From Paracoccaceae bacterium (GTDB taxonomy: Bacteria > Pseudomonadota > Alphaproteobacteria > Rhodobacterales > Rhodobacteraceae), in NCBI GenBank assembly GCA_027486345.1, contig JAIXPH010000032.1:1-64000 (forward strand): a stretch of DNA of 64,000 nt. Direction: 5' to 3'. A program made the translations under genes and the position numbers. Of this stretch, positions 9,164 to 18,174 are shown one piece after another. Within the stretch, counting starts at the first letter, position 1, and every line of letters starts with the position of its first letter. The notes under the pieces were generated by a model. It was not told the DNA's origin and ran no database searches. It saw only the letters and a list, made by a program, of their open reading frames with translations.

Positions 9164-10588
9164 ATGTCCCTGATTGCCGAGCTGTCCGCCGCCCTTGGCC
9201 CCGCCCATGTACTGACCGGGGGGGACATGGGCCGGTATGCGCGGGACTGGATGGGCACCTATGAGGGCACCCCCATCGCCGTCGCGCGCCCCGGATCGAC
9301 GGCAGAGGTGGCAGAGGTGCTGCGCATCGCCGCCAAGCATGGCCTGCCCGTGGTGCCCGTGGCGGGAAACACCGGCCTGACCGGCGCGACGTGGACGGAT
9401 GGCGGCGTGATCCTGTCGGTCGAACGGCTGAACCGCATCCGCGAGGTGCGGCCCGATTCCCGCGTTGCCATCGTCGAAGCCGGCGTGATCCTGTCCCGCC
9501 TGCATGACGCGGCGGCGGAGCATGGCCTTTACTTCCCGCTATGGTTCGGCGCGCGCGGGTCGGCGATGATCGGCGGGGTTCTGTCCACCAATGCGGGCGG
9601 GTCCAACGTGTTGCGCTACGGCTCCACCCGCGCCCTGTGTCTGGGGCTTGAGGTGGTCTTGGCCGATGGCCGCGTGCTGAATTTGATGAGCGAGTTGCAC
9701 AAGGACAACTCCGGCTATGACCTGAAACAGATGTTCATCGGGGCCGAGGGCACCTTGGGCGTCATCACCGCCGCCGTGATGAAACTGGTCCCCGCCCCCC
9801 GCGCCTATGCCACCGCCGTTCTGGCCGCGCGGTCGCTGCCCGATGCCTTGGTGCTGCTGAACAGGCTTCAGGCAGCCAGCGGCGGCTTGGTGGAGGCGTT
9901 CGAATTCATGCCGGCCAGCTATCAGCGCCGGTTGCAGGCGGTGCGGCCAGACCTTGGCCTGCCCTTTGACCGCGTGCATGAGGTGACGATCCTTGTGGAA
10001 CTGGGCGCAACCTCCCCCGCTTTGGCCGATCCGGGGCCGGATGGCACGGTGCCCTTGGGAACGCTCTTGGAAGAAACGCTGGCGGGATTGATGGAGGAAG
10101 GGCTGGTGCTGGATGCCACGGTCGCCCAATCCGACCGCCAGCGCAGCGCGATGTGGGCGCGGCGCGAGGCCGCGGCAGAGATCGGCGCGGCGGTAAAGCC
10201 GATGATCGACACCGATATTGCCGTGCCCCTGGACAAGGCCGATGCCTTCCTGACCGAGGTGCATCGTCGGCTGGATTTCCTGCCCGAAGGGGCCGAAACC
10301 GTGACGGTCGCACATCTGGGCGACGGCAACCTGCATTTCAGCGTCTATCCCGGCGATCCGTCCAAGGCGCTGTATGACCGCGTGGTCAGCGTGGTCGAGG
10401 ATGTGGTGCAAGAGTTGCGCGGGTCGTTCTCGGCCGAGCATGGCGTGGGCCTGTCCAAGCTGAACTCCATGGCCCGCCGCAAGGACCCGGTGGCGCTGGA
10501 GGTGATGCGCGCGATCAAGGCGGCCTTGGACCCCGACGGCAGAATGAACCCCGGCAAGGTCATTCCGGCCAAGGTCTCTCCAGAATGA
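9164..10588 (+). CDS. FAD-linked oxidase, D-2-hydroxyacid dehydrogenase type (GlcD/D-lactate dehydrogenase family)
   Basis: The 474-residue flavoprotein has a PCMH-type FAD domain (PVVPVAGNTGLTGAT near 61-75, then STNAGGSNVLRYGSTR and FIGAEGTLGVI) and a C-terminal FAD-oxidase C domain (HLGDGNLHFSVY, EHGVGLSK). This is the layout of glycolate oxidase GlcD, D-lactate dehydrogenase and D-2-hydroxyglutarate dehydrogenase. Without GlcE/GlcF partners nearby, a single-subunit D-2-hydroxyacid dehydrogenase is favoured. GGAGAG at about 9149 precedes ATG 9164. Its stop overlaps the start of an MFS carrier by 4 bases, suggesting that the carrier and enzyme share a substrate. Confidence 0.85.
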   Translation: MSLIAELSAALGPAHVLTGGDMGRYARDWMGTYEGTPIAVARPGSTAEVAEVLRIAAKHGLPVVPVAGNTGLTGATWTDGGVILSVERLNRIREVRPDSRVAIVEAGVILSRLHDAAAEHGLYFPLWFGARGSAMIGGVLSTNAGGSNVLRYGSTRALCLGLEVVLADGRVLNLMSELHKDNSGYDLKQMFIGAEGTLGVITAAVMKLVPAPRAYATAVLAARSLPDALVLLNRLQAASGGLVEAFEFMPASYQRRLQAVRPDLGLPFDRVHEVTILVELGATSPALADPGPDGTVPLGTLLEETLAGLMEEGLVLDATVAQSDRQRSAMWARREAAAEIGAAVKPMIDTDIAVPLDKADAFLTEVHRRLDFLPEGAETVTVAHLGDGNLHFSVYPGDPSKALYDRVVSVVEDVVQELRGSFSAEHGVGLSKLNSMARRKDPVALEVMRAIKAALDPDGRMNPGKVIPAKVSPE

Positions 10589-11781
10589 CCCAGTTTGCCG
10601 CGCTGTGGCGTGATCCGGCGATCCGTCTGGTGATCCTCTGCCTGCTCTTGTTGGGTGTGCTGAACTCCTCGATCTATCCCTATCAGTCGCTGATCGGCCT
10701 GACTGTCGCGGGCCTGACCGAGACGCAGTTTTCGGCGGTGCTGATCCTTGCCTCTGGCGTGGCGGTGTCCGCCTCGGTCCTGCTGGGGATGCTGGCGGAT
10801 CGGCGCGCGGCGCGGCGGCGCATCGCCATCGGCACGGCTTTGGTTGCCACGGTTGGCGTGACGCTGATGCTGCTGGCCCCCGGCCCGGTGGTGATGGTGC
10901 TGGCGCATGGGCTGCTGTTTCCCATCGCCTCAAGCCTTTATGGCCAGTTCTTTGCCCTCGCCCGTCTGGCGCGCGTCGAAGAGGGGGCGGCGCGGGCGAC
11001 GACGCTGGGGTCGATCCGGTCGGCCATGAGCCTGAGTTTCCTTGGCATGCTGGTGATGTGGACCATCGCCTTCGGGGCCGGGGTGGGCGTGATGTGGGTC
11101 TATGCCTCGGCCTTGGTGGCGGCCTTGGGGTTGGTGGCGCTGATCTGGCGCAACTGGCCCCGCGATGGGCAGACCGAATGGGAGGATCGCCCCTCGGGCC
11201 TGAACTTCCGCGAGGCGCTGGCAGAGATGACCAAGCGGCGCATCCTCTCCCGCGTGCTTTTGCTGGGGGCCATCGCCTCGGCGGGGAACCTGTACATGGT
11301 CTTGGTGTCCTTGGTGTTCATCAACACACCGGGGCGGGGAACGGCGGATGTCGCGCTGTATGTGGGTCTGGTCGCGGGGTGGGAGGTGCCGTGCATGCTG
11401 ATCCTGCCAAGGCTGGCCCGTCACATCAGCCGACAGACGCTGATGCTGGCCGGTACGGTGATCTATGTGATGCATCTGGCCTTGCTGCCGATGCTGGCCG
11501 CGTCACCCTCGGTCTGGGTGCTGACCGTGCTGGCGGGGATTGGCGGGACCGCGATCATCACCCTGCCGATCACCTATTACCAAGACCTTCTGCCCGACCG
11601 CCCCGGCACGGCGGGGGCGCTGCTGGCGGTGCAAAAGCTGGTGTCGGATGTGTTCGCGGCCTTGGCCTTTGCGCTGGGCATGGGGTTTGGCGGGGTGGAA
11701 TCCACGGCACTGGCCGGGGCCACCATGGCGCTTTTGGGTGCGGCGGGCCTGTGGTGGGCTGACCGTCGGCGGGTGGCCTGA
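10585..11781 (+). CDS. MFS transporter (first of a tandem pair)
   Basis: This 398-residue protein has about twelve hydrophobic segments and a central cytoplasmic loop around NWPRDGQTEWED. The basic loop DRRAARRRIAIG between helices 2 and 3 fits the MFS signature position. It begins in an ATGA overlap with the upstream oxidase and its stop shares one base with the next gene. Sequence similarity to the following MFS frame is obvious by eye (for example RGTADVALYVGLVAG here against RGPADVALYAGIVAG), so the two arose by tandem duplication. The SetA-like efflux branch is possible; substrate unknown. Confidence 0.85.
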   Translation: MTQFAALWRDPAIRLVILCLLLLGVLNSSIYPYQSLIGLTVAGLTETQFSAVLILASGVAVSASVLLGMLADRRAARRRIAIGTALVATVGVTLMLLAPGPVVMVLAHGLLFPIASSLYGQFFALARLARVEEGAARATTLGSIRSAMSLSFLGMLVMWTIAFGAGVGVMWVYASALVAALGLVALIWRNWPRDGQTEWEDRPSGLNFREALAEMTKRRILSRVLLLGAIASAGNLYMVLVSLVFINTPGRGTADVALYVGLVAGWEVPCMLILPRLARHISRQTLMLAGTVIYVMHLALLPMLAASPSVWVLTVLAGIGGTAIITLPITYYQDLLPDRPGTAGALLAVQKLVSDVFAALAFALGMGFGGVESTALAGATMALLGAAGLWWADRRRVA

Positions 11782-12982
11782 TGCGCAGCTTTGCCCCCCT
11801 GTGGACCGACCCCGCGCTGCGCCTTGCGGCGGGGATGATGCTGATGTGGGGGGCGATCACCTGCGTGATGGGCCCCTATGTCTCGGTCCTTGCGGTGCGG
11901 GAGTTTGGGCTGGGCGATGCGGGCTATGCCGTGCTGATGGTCGTCTCCACCGCGCTGTCGGTGGCGGTGTCGGTGGGGGCGGGCATCCGGGCGGATCAGC
12001 GGAACGACCGGCGCGGGATCACCCGCTGGGCGGTGGGGGCCTTGTTGCTGGCGCTGGGGCTGATGACGGTGCTGCCGGGGCGGATCAGTTTCTTGGCAGC
12101 GCATGGGGTGCTGATGCCAGTGGCGTCGATCCTGTTCGGGCAGTTGTTCGCGCTGGCCCGGATGGCGGCATCGACCCACCCTGAGGCGCAGAGGGATGCG
12201 GTCATGGCCGCGATCCGGGCGCTGTTCGCGCTGCCCTTTGTCGCGGTGCTGCCACTGTGGGCCTTGGCCTTTGCCAAGGGGGCGGCGCTCTTGTCGATCT
12301 ACCCTGTGGGGCTGTTGATGGCGCTGCCGATGACATGGCTGGTGCTGCGCCATTGGCCCAAGGACGGCCAGACCCGCTGGCAGGACGCGCCGTCGGGGCT
12401 GAGCTTCAACGCCGCGCTGGCCGAGTTGGCCGCGCCACGGGTGGCGCTGCGGCTGGTCGCCTTGGGGGCGGTCAGTTGTGCGGCGACGGTCAGTTTCGCC
12501 ATCCTGTCGCTGATCCTCGTGCCCGAGATCGGGCGCGGACCCGCCGATGTGGCGCTTTATGCCGGGATCGTGGCGGGGCTGGAGGTGCCCTTCATGCTGA
12601 TGGTCCCCGCCTTGGCCCGCAGGATAGAGCGGACGCGGCTGATCCTTCTGGGCACCGTGGTGCATTGCGTCAGCGTGGCGGGGCTGCCTTGGCTGGCCGG
12701 GACGGCGTGGCTTTGGGCGCTGATGCTGCCTGCGGGGGCCGGGGGGGCGGGGGGGCGGTGATCCTGACGCTGCCCATCGCCTATCTGCAAGACCTGATGG
12801 CGGATCGTCCGGGCACCGGGTCATCCCTGATGTCGTTGCAGTTTCTGATCGCGAGTGCCATGGGCGCGCTGTGCTTTGCGCTGGGCACGGCGTTTGCGGG
12901 CTACGGGCTGGCCGCGGCTTTGGGGGTGGCGGTGTCGCTGCTGGGGGCGGGCGCGCTGGTCTGGGCGGATCGCAGACCATGA
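11781..12982 (+). pseudogene. MFS transporter, second of tandem pair, with a frameshift in G tracts
   Basis: The frame from ATG 11781 reads as an MFS carrier up to about 12741 and then hits TGA at 12759-12761 after two runs of seven G (12741-12747 and 12749-12755). The remaining C-terminal part, starting VILTLPIAYLQDLMADRPG, continues in another frame to TGA 12980-12982. It aligns with the paralogue's IITLPITYYQDLLPDRPG. The total of 1202 bases is one base short of 401 codons, close to the 398 residues of the paralogue. Either one G is missing from the assembled sequence or the gene is truly broken. The gene overlaps both neighbours, which argues that it was recently functional. Confidence 0.8.
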
Positions 12983-13290
12983 CCTTGCCGCCGGAGCTGC
13001 AACTGCTGATCATCAACGCCACGATCCTTGCCGTGGCCTATCTGGGCATTTACCCGACGTTGAAGCCGATCACGATCGCCAAGATGATGCGCGTTGATCT
13101 CGTGCTTTCATGCCTGTCGCTTGTGGTGGCGGGCGGGCTGTTCTGGAACACGGGCACGCGGTTTTCGATGCTGCTGTTCCAGACGAACTGGGCGGTCTTC
13201 GCCTTGGTCACCATGATGGTGATGGAATATCCGCTGGCACGCTGGTTCATGCGCAAGCATGGGCTGTCGATGTTTGACGATGAGGAGTGA
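12979..13290 (+). CDS. Small membrane protein of unknown function
   Basis: Start ATG 12979 overlaps the MFS stop (ATGA), giving 103 residues. There are about three hydrophobic segments (LLIINATILAVAYLGIY, LVLSCLSLVVAGGLFW, WAVFALVTMMVMEYPLA) and a charged C-terminus ending DDEE. I do not recognise the family. The overlap places it as the last gene of the oxidase-MFS-MFS cassette, so a role linked to that transport unit is an inference from position only. Confidence 0.75.
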   Translation: MTLPPELQLLIINATILAVAYLGIYPTLKPITIAKMMRVDLVLSCLSLVVAGGLFWNTGTRFSMLLFQTNWAVFALVTMMVMEYPLARWFMRKHGLSMFDDEE

Positions 13291-13308
13291 GGCCCCAACT
13301 GTTTCAAT

Positions 13309-13343
13309 GGGCGGTTAAGGAAAAGCACTGCTTTTCCCCGCCC
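13309..13343. terminator. Two-tier hairpin after the oxidase-MFS cassette
   Basis: GGGCGG (13309-13314) pairs with CCGCCC (13338-13343) around an inner GGAAAAGCA/TGCTTTTCC palindrome (13319-13327 with 13329-13337). It lies 18 bases after the stop of the last cassette gene and before the convergent hemC. There is no clear T tract, so function as a terminator or RNA 3' end is an inference from position and symmetry. Confidence 0.4.
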
Positions 13344-13459
13344 ACCGTGACCAAATCCCCGCTCTCGGGTTCCGCTTAGCCGACATAGGCCAGCGCCTGC
13401 CCGGGATGGGGCCAGCGGCATCGCATGACCTCGGCGATAGCCTCGGCCATTTCACATCT

Positions 13460-14404
13460 TCACCGCCAGCCGAAGAACCCCTCCGGTGCGCGGGACAGAA
13501 GCTGATCGGCCAGCGCCTGACCCAGCGCCGGGCCATCTGCCACCGGACCGCGCATCTCGCCGCTGATCGACTCCGTCCCATCCGGGCGCAGGATCTCGCC
13601 GCGCAGCCAGAGCGTCTCACCCTCCAGCACGGCAAGACCGGCAATCGGCGTCTCGCAAGATCCGTCCAGCCGCGCGAGGAAGGCGCGTTCGGCGGCAAGG
13701 CGAACCCCCGTCGGCCCGTCATGGATCGCGTCCAGCATCCATGCCATGCGCGCGTCATCCGTGCGGCGTTCGATGCCGATGGCCCCTTGCGCCACGGCGG
13801 GAAGCATCGATTCAGGCGCGATGGCGGACCGCGCGACATGGGCCATTCCCAGACGGTTCAACCCCGCCATGGCAAGGAAGGTGGCCACGGCCACGCCCTC
13901 TTCCAGCTTGCGCATCCGGGTCTGCACATTGCCCCGGAATTCGACCAGATGCAGATCGGGACGGCGCAGCTTCAACTGTGCGCGGCGGCGCAGCGACGAT
14001 GATCCGACCACCGCCCCCTGCGGCAGGTCATCCAGCGACGCGAACCCCGGCGAGACGAAGCCATCGCGCACGTCCTGCCGTTCCAGATAGCAGTTCAGGA
14101 TCAACCCATCGGGCTGCGCCGTGGGCATGTCCTTCATCGAATGCACCGCGAGGTCGATGCCGCCGTCCAAGAGCGCCTCTTCGATCTCGCGCGTGAACAG
14201 GCCCTTGCCGCCGATTTCCTTCAGCGGTTTGTCCAAAATCTGGTCGCCCGTCACCTTGATTACCACGATCTCGAACGCGGCCTCGGGCAGGTCAAAGGCC
14301 GCCATCAGGCAGCGCCGGGTCTCATGCGCCTGCCACAGGGCAAGCGGCGAGCCACGGGTTCCGATCTTGAGGGGTTGGGCGGGGCTGGGCAGCGGATGTG
14401 TCAT
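13460..14404 (-). CDS. hemC: Hydroxymethylbilane synthase (porphobilinogen deaminase)
   Basis: The enzyme joins four porphobilinogen units into hydroxymethylbilane in the cytoplasm. The 314-residue product from ATG 14404 starts just before IGTRGSPLALWQAHE and contains KVTGDQILDKPL, GGKGLFTREIEEALLDG and AVHSMKDMPT, all classic HemC motifs. The dipyrromethane-cofactor cysteine is in LDGSCETPIAGLA. Another in-frame ATG at 14416 gives four more residues. The gene is divergent from the small membrane protein-hemE pair, and the 107-base gap between them carries a PpsR/CrtJ-type palindrome. Confidence 0.96.
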   Translation of the reverse strand: MTHPLPSPAQPLKIGTRGSPLALWQAHETRRCLMAAFDLPEAAFEIVVIKVTGDQILDKPLKEIGGKGLFTREIEEALLDGGIDLAVHSMKDMPTAQPDGLILNCYLERQDVRDGFVSPGFASLDDLPQGAVVGSSSLRRRAQLKLRRPDLHLVEFRGNVQTRMRKLEEGVAVATFLAMAGLNRLGMAHVARSAIAPESMLPAVAQGAIGIERRTDDARMAWMLDAIHDGPTGVRLAAERAFLARLDGSCETPIAGLAVLEGETLWLRGEILRPDGTESISGEMRGPVADGPALGQALADQLLSRAPEGFFGWR

Positions 14405-14421
14405 GTCACAAGGCATACAAC

Positions 14422-14439
14422 TGTCAATTTGACCTGACA
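14422..14439. promoter_or_regulatory. PpsR/CrtJ-type operator (TGTC-N10-GACA) between hemC and hemE
   Basis: The 18 bases TGTCAATTTGACCTGACA match the published PpsR/CrtJ pattern TGT-N12-ACA and the fuller TGTC-N10-GACA, with five-base arms TGTCA/TGACA. The site is 18 bases upstream of the hemC start and about 73 bases upstream of the next gene on the other strand. PpsR/CrtJ is an oxygen- and light-responsive regulator of photosynthesis and hem genes in Rhodobacter. Binding here is inferred from sequence alone. Confidence 0.6.
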
Positions 14440-14511
14440 ACTCCCTGCGCTGCGCAACGCGCCTTGACAACCTGCGCGTGGCAGTTGACGCATAAACCTG
14501 AGGAGCCCTGC

Positions 14512-14820
14512 ATGTCCGCTTTCCTGATCCTGTCCGCCATGACATCGGCGATGGCGCTGCTTTTGGCGGCGCTGATGGACCGGCAGCGGCTGCGGTCCGG
14601 GGCCACCCGACCGGGCCGCATCTTGCGCGCGGGGGTCGTTCTGTCGGCGTTGTGCACCGTGCCGGTGGCTTGGGTGATCTGGATGGCTGCGGGTGTGATG
14701 CCTGCGGTCAACCTGATCGTCGCCTCGGTGCTGTGGCATGCGGCGCTGTATTTCCTTTTGTTTTTCTGGATCAAATCCCTGTCTCGCCGTCTTGTGGCGC
14801 GGGGCCAATCGAAAGCCTGA
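14512..14820 (+). CDS. Small membrane protein upstream of hemE
   Basis: ATG 14512 follows AGGAG at 14501-14505 with good spacing and gives 102 residues. Three hydrophobic stretches are visible (FLILSAMTSAMALLLAALM, AGVVLSALCTVPVAWVIW, LIVASVLWHAALYFLLFFW) with a basic C-terminal tail. The gene ends three bases before hemE, so it is probably cotranscribed with it. I cannot assign a family. A role near tetrapyrrole synthesis would be inference from position. Confidence 0.75.
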   Translation: MSAFLILSAMTSAMALLLAALMDRQRLRSGATRPGRILRAGVVLSALCTVPVAWVIWMAAGVMPAVNLIVASVLWHAALYFLLFFWIKSLSRRLVARGQSKA

Positions 14821-14823
14821 CCG

Positions 14824-15852
14824 ATGACCAAGACCATCCTGCGCGCCCTTGCCGGTGAGACCCTGCCCACCCCGCCGATCTGGATGATGCGGCAGGCGGG
14901 GCGTTATCTGCCGGAGTATCGCGCGACGCGGGCGCAGGCGGGGGATTTCCTGTCCTTGTGCTACAATCCCGAACTCGCCGCCGAAGTGACGCTGCAACCG
15001 ATCCGCCGCTATGGCTTTGACGCGGCAATCCTGTTTGCAGACATTTTGCTGCTGCCGCAGGCGCTGGGGCCGAAGCTGTGGTTTGAAACCGGCGAAGGCC
15101 CGCGCATGGAAACCACCGTGACGATGGATCAGGTCCGCGCGCTGAAACCCGTCGAGGCGATTCACGACACGCTGTCGCCCGTCTATGAAACCGTGCGCAT
15201 CCTGTCGCGGGAATTGCCGGCGGAAACCACGTTAATTGGCTTTGCCGGGGCACCGTGGACGGTGGCGACCTATATGATCGCGGGGCGCGGGTCCAAGGAT
15301 CAGGGGGCGGCCCATGCGTTGAAGAACACCGACCGTGCGACATTCTCGGCGCTGATCGACCGCATCACCGATGCGACGGTAGAGTACCTGTCCGAGCAGG
15401 TCAAAGCCGGGGCCGAGGTGGTGAAGCTGTTCGACTCATGGGCCGGGTCGCTGAAGGGTGCGGATTTTGAGGATTTCGCGGTGGCCCCAACTGCCAAGAT
15501 CATCGCGGCGATGAAGGCGCGGTTCCCGCATCTGCCGATCATCGCCTTCCCGCGTGAGGCGGGCAGCGGTTACATCGGTTTTGCGCGGAAAACGGGCGCG
15601 GATTGCGTGGCCTTGGACAATTCGATCACCCCGGAATGGGGGGCCGAGAATGTGCAGAAAGACGGCTGCGTACAGGGCAACCTTGCGCCCGAACATATGG
15701 TGACGGGCGGCGAGGCCTTGGTGCGAGAGGCGCGGCGTGTGGTCGATGCCTTCAAGGGCGGGCCGCATATCTTCAACCTTGGCCATGGGATCACACCCGA
15801 GGCGGACCCCGAGAATGTGAAGCTGATGATTGATACGGTGCGCGGGGCGTGA
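14824..15852 (+). CDS. hemE: Uroporphyrinogen decarboxylase
   Basis: HemE decarboxylates the four acetate side chains of uroporphyrinogen III to give coproporphyrinogen III. The 342-residue protein carries the first URO-D signature [17 protein letters not shown] near residues 17-33 and [13 protein letters not shown] near 139-151, and ends with [18 protein letters not shown]. Length is standard. It sits three bases after a small membrane protein gene and its TGA overlaps the GTG start of an EamA transporter. Expression is probably driven from the hemC-hemE intergenic region with its PpsR-type site. Confidence 0.97.
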   Translation: MTKTILRALAGETLPTPPIWMMRQAGRYLPEYRATRAQAGDFLSLCYNPELAAEVTLQPIRRYGFDAAILFADILLLPQALGPKLWFETGEGPRMETTVTMDQVRALKPVEAIHDTLSPVYETVRILSRELPAETTLIGFAGAPWTVATYMIAGRGSKDQGAAHALKNTDRATFSALIDRITDATVEYLSEQVKAGAEVVKLFDSWAGSLKGADFEDFAVAPTAKIIAAMKARFPHLPIIAFPREAGSGYIGFARKTGADCVALDNSITPEWGAENVQKDGCVQGNLAPEHMVTGGEALVREARRVVDAFKGGPHIFNLGHGITPEADPENVKLMIDTVRGA

Positions 15853-16751
15853 CCCTGCCGCTGTGGGTTTGGGCGGCGGTCATGGGGGCCATCGCCCAGA
15901 TCGGGCGCAATGCGACGCAGGCGAGTTTGACCACCGCGCTGGGCACCGTGGGCGCAACGCAGGTGCGCTTCTTGTTCGGGCTGCCCTTTGCGGTGCTGTT
16001 CCTGTTGGCGCATGGCGTGGTGACGGGAGAGGCGGTGCCTGCGCTGACCCTGCCCGCGCTTGCGTGGACGGCGATGGGGGCGCTGGCACAGATTGCCGGG
16101 ACGGCGCTGATGCTGGTGTTGATGAAAAGCCGCTCCTTTGGTGTTTCAACCGCGTGGTTGAAAACGGAACCCGTCTTGGTGGCGCTGCTGGGGGTGGCCT
16201 TTCTGGGCGACCATGTCACCGGCGGCATGATGGCCGCGATTGCGCTGGCGGTTGCGGGGGTGCTGATCCTGTCGGTGAAGCCCGAGGGGAACCTTGGCCG
16301 GTTCTTTGACACCGGGCCTGCGGTGCTGGGGCTACTGGCGGGGTTGGGCTTTGGTCTGGCGGCCATCGGCTTTCGCGGCGGGATCATGGCGCTGCCGGAG
16401 GGGACGTTTCTGGCGCGCACCTTGCTGACGCTGGTGCTGTCCTTGGCGATCCAGACCGGAGTGCTGCTGGTCTGGCTAGCGCTGTTTGACCGCAAGGCGC
16501 TGCTGGGGTCGTTCCGCGTGTGGCGGTCATCAATCATGGCGGGGGCGCTGGGGGCCTTTGCCAGTGCCTGCTGGTTCACCGGGTTTTCGCTGACCTCTGC
16601 CGCGAATGTGCGGACCTTGGCGTTGATCGAGGTGCCGTTTGCGCTGCTGACCGCGCGGCTGTTCTTTGGCCAAAAGACCAGCGGGCGGCAGATGGTCGGA
16701 ATGGCGGTGATCGTGGCGGGGGTGGCGGTTCTTCTCAACGTACAAACATGA
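15849..16751 (+). CDS. DMT-family (EamA) transporter
   Basis: A GTG start overlaps the hemE stop (GTGA), giving 300 residues with about ten hydrophobic segments arranged in two halves, the EamA pattern. The first half includes [22 protein letters not shown] and the second ends with [18 protein letters not shown], a common EamA C-terminus. It is an inner-membrane carrier of unknown substrate. Tight coupling to hemE suggests cotranslation but does not by itself show a tetrapyrrole link. Confidence 0.85.
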   Translation: MTLPLWVWAAVMGAIAQIGRNATQASLTTALGTVGATQVRFLFGLPFAVLFLLAHGVVTGEAVPALTLPALAWTAMGALAQIAGTALMLVLMKSRSFGVSTAWLKTEPVLVALLGVAFLGDHVTGGMMAAIALAVAGVLILSVKPEGNLGRFFDTGPAVLGLLAGLGFGLAAIGFRGGIMALPEGTFLARTLLTLVLSLAIQTGVLLVWLALFDRKALLGSFRVWRSSIMAGALGAFASACWFTGFSLTSAANVRTLALIEVPFALLTARLFFGQKTSGRQMVGMAVIVAGVAVLLNVQT

Positions 16752-16834
16752 TTGGGCAAATGTGATCGGCGGGGGCGTTGCGGTCCGGCCAAGGTGCTGG
16801 CATAGGGACCTGCCCCCAAAACCGGACCTGCCCC

Positions 16835-17461
16835 ATGCGCCTGATCCTTGTCCTTTTGTCCCTGTTCGCGCTGTTCCCCTTGGCCGCCGAGGCCAAGATC
16901 AAGACCTGCAAGACCATGATCGACGGGCAGGAACAGACCCTGTCCTATGAGCGCGGCGATGACGCGATGCAGGAAAACCGGTCCACCCGTGAATGGTTGT
17001 TCGGCCGCTATGGCAAGGTGTCCTGCCCCGGGTATATCACCCTGCGCGCGCTGACGCCGGGGATCAGCGATGAGCAACGCACGCCGTTTTGCCTGTACTA
17101 TGATGAAGAGCGTGAGACCTATACCGGGTTCGGGTTGGGAGAGCGGGATGCCTGGCTGACCTGTGAGAAGAAGCAGGAAAAGGGGCGCTTCTGCCGCACC
17201 GTGAACGCCACGACGGACACGGTCGATGCGATCACGGGCAAGATCACCGGCGCATCGGGCAAGGATGACGGCGAGGGCAAGTCCTTCCGCCACAGCGCAT
17301 CGGGGGCGCTGATCACCTCGGGTGCCAAGAATTACGTCAAGCGGACGCTGGGATCGGCGGCCAATTCCGCGCTGTCCACGGTCACCGCACCTGCCGCGAT
17401 CACGGCGGCGGTGGTCAGTGTCGTCGTGGTCGGCGGCGCGGTCTATGTCTGCGGGGATTGA
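16835..17461 (+). CDS. Exported protein of unknown function with a C-terminal hydrophobic segment
   Basis: ATG 16835 begins a clear signal peptide (MRLILVLLSLFALFPLAAEA). The mature part has several cysteines, in KTCKTM, SCPGYITL, FCLYYDEE and LTCEKKQEKGRFC, suggesting disulfides in the periplasm. The end is a hydrophobic stretch (ITAAVVSVVVVGGAVYVCGD) that may be a membrane anchor. The whole is 208 residues. No family is recognised. It has its own upstream gap of 83 bases and is convergent with the dedA operon. Confidence 0.75.
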   Translation: MRLILVLLSLFALFPLAAEAKIKTCKTMIDGQEQTLSYERGDDAMQENRSTREWLFGRYGKVSCPGYITLRALTPGISDEQRTPFCLYYDEERETYTGFGLGERDAWLTCEKKQEKGRFCRTVNATTDTVDAITGKITGASGKDDGEGKSFRHSASGALITSGAKNYVKRTLGSAANSALSTVTAPAAITAAVVSVVVVGGAVYVCGD

Positions 17462-17477
17462 GGCGGCGTTGCGCTGG

Positions 17478-17520
17478 GCCCCCTCACCCTGACCCTCTCC
17501 CCCGAGGGGAGAGGGAATGG
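17478..17520. repeat. Dispersed intergenic palindrome, copy A
   Basis: The element starts GCCCCCTCACCCTG and contains a 10-bp perfect hairpin, CCCTCTCCCC (17493-17502) with GGGGAGAGGG (17506-17515), ending AATGG. It differs from copy B at 25938-25980 by one base. It sits between convergent genes. Confidence 0.8.
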
Positions 17521-17580
17521 TCCCGTGATTTCAAGGGCAAGGATGCTGCAAGCGGCGCGTGGATCACGGGGCGGGGCGGC

Positions 17581-18174
17581 TTAGCCCTTGCCCCGTTCCG
17601 CCCGCACCACAGCCACCAGCCAGACCGCCAGCCCGATGGCCACGGCCCCGGCGGCGAGGAACCCCAGAAGGTCCAGCGCCATGTCGGAGGCGGCCTGAAG
17701 GTTGCCCGCAAAGCTGTAGCCGACGCCGAGGTAGAGGCCGACCCAGACCGCCTCACCCGCCACACCCCAGAAGGTGAACTTCGCCCAAGGTTGGCCGGCC
17801 GCCCCGGCGGCAAGGTTGACGTATGGGCCCAGCGCCGACACCAGCCAGCGCGACAGGAAGACCGCGATGCCGCCCCGGCGCGAGAGCAACTCGGTCGCCT
17901 TGGCCAAGGGGGCGGCACGAGACCCAAGCCGCGCGGTCAGGCCCGCACCCCCCTTGCGCCCGGCCAGATAGCCCACCTGATCGCCCGCCACGGCCCCGCC
18001 AAGGGCTGCCAAGCCGCTTGCCGACAGCGACAAATCCCCCGCCGCCGCGAAACCGCCCGCCGCCATCATCATGATCGAGGCCGGAATGGGCAGCGCGAGG
18101 CAGGAGCAGAAGGTGCAAACCGCCAGCAGCCAGAAGCCGTAGGTGGGGACGAGGGCAAGCAGCGTCTCGCTCAC
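17581..18174 (-). CDS. DedA-family (SNARE-associated/VTT) membrane protein
   Basis: This 197-residue integral membrane protein has the DedA layout: an early re-entrant region with FCSCLALPIPASIMMMAAGG, then VAGDQVGYLAGRKGG (the GD-x4-Y-x2-GR motif typical of the family), AVFLSRWLVSALGPYVNLAAG, and a C-terminal pair of helices. DedA proteins are linked to lipid flipping and membrane-potential maintenance. It is the last gene of the hemF-containing minus-strand operon and overlaps the preceding gene by four bases. Confidence 0.85.
   Translation of the reverse strand: MSETLLALVPTYGFWLLAVCTFCSCLALPIPASIMMMAAGGFAAAGDLSLSASGLAALGGAVAGDQVGYLAGRKGGAGLTARLGSRAAPLAKATELLSRRGGIAVFLSRWLVSALGPYVNLAAGAAGQPWAKFTFWGVAGEAVWVGLYLGVGYSFAGNLQAASDMALDLLGFLAAGAVAIGLAVWLVAVVRAERGKG

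Noticed and set aside
12741-12761. Programmed -1 ribosomal frameshift in the second MFS gene
   Set aside because: A poly-G slippery site is possible, but no stimulatory structure was recognised and the intact paralogue needs no frameshift; an indel is simpler.
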